Source: an uncultured Clostridia bacterium (GTDB lineage: Bacteria; Bacillota; Clostridia; Oscillospirales; Acutalibacteraceae). Taken from it: a stretch of DNA of 6,557 bases. Shown piece by piece: positions 5,099 to 6,557 of the stretch; position 1 is the first letter of the stretch, and every line of letters starts with the position of its first letter. The notes beneath the pieces are model-generated. The model did not search any database. It had not been told where the DNA came from and saw only the letters and a list, made by a program, of their open reading frames with translations. The stretch lies in contig CAMUZD010000094.1 in the NCBI GenBank assembly GCA_947165115.1, forward strand, positions 1-6,557, in the 5' to 3' direction. A program made the position numbers and the translations under genes.

Positions 5099-6557
5099 CT
5101 ATTCTCTCCAGAATTTTCTGTCGAGCGAGCGGAACTGCACGGCCTGGGCTATATGCGAGGCTTCGATGTTTTCGCTGCCCTCGAGGTCTGCAATCGTGCG
5201 CGAAACGCGCAGCACCTTGTCATAGGCTCTCGCTGAGAGGTCTAGCTTGTCAAACACCTTCTCGAGCATCTTCATCGCCTCTGGAGTCGGGTTGCAGAAT
5301 TTCTTGGTCATTGCCGAATCCATCTTCGCGTTGCAGGAAATGCCCGTGCCTTCGAGACGTGCCTGCTGGATTTTCCGCGCGGCATTCACTCGTTTCTTGA
5401 TATCCGCCGAGCATTCGCCGGGAGTCTTCGCCGAGAGTTTCTCGAAATCGACCGGCGGCACTTCAATATGAATATCAATCCTGTCGAGCATCGGGCCCGA
5501 AATTTTGGCGAGGTATCTCTTAGCCGCGCCCTCGGGGCAGGTGCATTTTCTTTTCGGATGCCCGTAATATCCGCAGGGGCAGGGATTCATCGCGCATACG
5601 ACCATCGCCGAGCAGGGATAAGTTACCGAAGCGTTCACGCGCGAAATCGTGATTTTGTTATCCTCAATCGGCTGGCGGAGAACCTCCATCGACTGCCTTG
5701 AGAATTCGGGCAGCTCGTCGAGGAAAAGGACTCCGTTGTGAGCGAGCGAAATCTCGCCCGGCCTCGGTATCACGCCGCCTCCCGAAAGGCCCGCGGGCGA
5801 TACGGTATGATGCGGCGAGCGGAAAGGCCGCTCTCTTATAAGTGATATTCCTTCGGGCAGGGCGCCCGCAATGGAATAGATTTCGGTTGTCTTTATGCTC
5901 TCCTCAAAAGTCATATCGGGCAGAATTGACGGAAGCCTCTTCGCGAGCATGCTCTTGCCCGAGCCGGGAGGGCCGACCATCAGGATATTGTGGCCTCCCG
6001 CGGCGGCGATTTCGAGAGCGTATCTCGCCTCCTGCTGACCCATGACATCCCTGAAATCGGGGACGGGCGGACGGTTCAAAAGCTCGGCGCTCTCATCGTA
6101 AACGGCTCTTTCAAGCTCGATTTCGCCTTTGAGATGCTGAATGACTTCCTTCACGGTCTCCACGCCGTAAACCTCGATTCCCCCGACCACCGAGCTCTCA
6201 CGCGCATTCGCTTTGGGAACATAGACTCTCTCGAGACCCTCTTTCTGAGCTCTGATTACCATCGGCAGGGCGCCGTTTACATGGCGCACAAGGCCGTCGA
6301 GCGAGAGCTCGCCGATGAAGGCGAAATTATCGGTATCGACTTTCAGCGACTGCCCCGCCTTGAGAAGGGCGATAAGAATGGGCAGATCGTAGAGCGGACC
6401 TTCCTTGCGGACATCCGCGGGCGAAAGATTTATGGTTATTCTGCTCTGCGGGAATTCATAGCCGCTGTTTTTCATCGCGGAGCGGACTCTGTTGCGCGAT
6501 TCGCTTACCGCCGTATCCGGCAGGCCGACCAGATCAACGCGGGGAAGCCCTTGGCCG
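5099..6557 (-). CDS. yifB: YifB/ComM family Mg-chelatase-like AAA+ ATPase, 5' end missing
   Basis: The reading frame runs off the right edge; 485 residues are visible and about 20-25 are missing compared with the roughly 506-residue E. coli YifB. The ATG at 6475 is internal: upstream codons continue the conserved GLPDTAVSESRNRVRSA segment. Order of parts (visible numbering): the Lon-protease-like N-terminal domain with KNSGYEFPQSRITINLSPAD (29-48), the Mg-chelatase AAA+ core with Walker A GPPGSGKS (195-202), the family segment FRSPHHTVSPAGLSGGG (245-261), Walker B VLFLDE (276-281), the cysteine cluster CAMNPCPCGYYG...CTC (321-340), GPMLDRIDIHIEVPPV (354-369), and the C-terminal Mg-chelatase helical domain. 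In naturally transformable bacteria ComM is a helicase that promotes branch migration during integration of incoming DNA; its role in Clostridia is less clear. It is the first visible gene of the leftward transcription unit. Confidence 0.97.
   Translation of the reverse strand, partial: GQGLPRVDLVGLPDTAVSESRNRVRSAMKNSGYEFPQSRITINLSPADVRKEGPLYDLPILIALLKAGQSLKVDTDNFAFIGELSLDGLVRHVNGALPMVIRAQKEGLERVYVPKANARESSVVGGIEVYGVETVKEVIQHLKGEIELERAVYDESAELLNRPPVPDFRDVMGQQEARYALEIAAAGGHNILMVGPPGSGKSMLAKRLPSILPDMTFEESIKTTEIYSIAGALPEGISLIRERPFRSPHHTVSPAGLSGGGVIPRPGEISLAHNGVLFLDELPEFSRQSMEVLRQPIEDNKITISRVNASVTYPCSAMVVCAMNPCPCGYYGHPKRKCTCPEGAAKRYLAKISGPMLDRIDIHIEVPPVDFEKLSAKTPGECSADIKKRVNAARKIQQARLEGTGISCNAKMDSAMTKKFCNPTPEAMKMLEKVFDKLDLSARAYDKVLRVSRTIADLEGSENIEASHIAQAVQFRSLDRKFWRE

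Noticed and set aside
6473..6475. ATG 6475 as the start of the YifB-family gene
   Set aside because: The 27 codons upstream in the window are open and encode the conserved N-terminal segment, so the gene simply continues past the edge.

Overview
The window looks like chromosomal DNA from an anaerobic Clostridia-type Firmicute, most plausibly an uncultured Oscillospirales/Ruminococcaceae-like gut organism. That placement is an inference. It rests on strong purine-rich Shine-Dalgarno sites, ATGA-coupled genes, GC-rich genes separated by very AT-rich spacers, and the overall flavour of the proteins. There are five protein-coding genes plus regulatory elements. I see no rRNA, tRNA, CRISPR array, transposase or phage gene.

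Left part (1-1287, + strand): the 3' part of a polar amino acid ABC transporter ATPase gene (GlnQ type) overlaps by four bases a gene for a DapF-superfamily protein. That protein keeps both catalytic cysteines but does not look like a housekeeping diaminopimelate epimerase, so it may be an amino acid racemase acting on the transported amino acid. The pair ends at a good intrinsic terminator.

Middle (1324-2480, + strand): a monocistronic guaA-type gene with a near-consensus promoter, a striking 10-bp inverted repeat around the -10 box, a strong ribosome binding site and its own terminator. It encodes only the ATP-pyrophosphatase and dimerisation parts of GMP synthase; the glutamine amidotransferase domain is absent and is not next door.

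Convergent spacer (2481-2873): about 390 bases without a gene, about 15% G+C over 2521-2800 by hand count. It is A-rich on the left and T-rich on the right, with a 13-bp hairpin near its centre and a perfect 13-base tandem duplication. A terminator with T-tracts on both strands closes it.

Right part (2911-6557, - strand): reading leftward from the right edge, a yifB/comM AAA+ ATPase gene (5' end off the window), then, after 80 bases without an obvious terminator, a zinc-ribbon/single-membrane-span/TPR protein, then by a four-base overlap a small multi-span membrane protein. The last two are unrecognised, tightly coupled, and the best candidates for an undescribed membrane module. The small one resembles a site-2-protease-like (M50) scaffold that has lost its HExxH motif.
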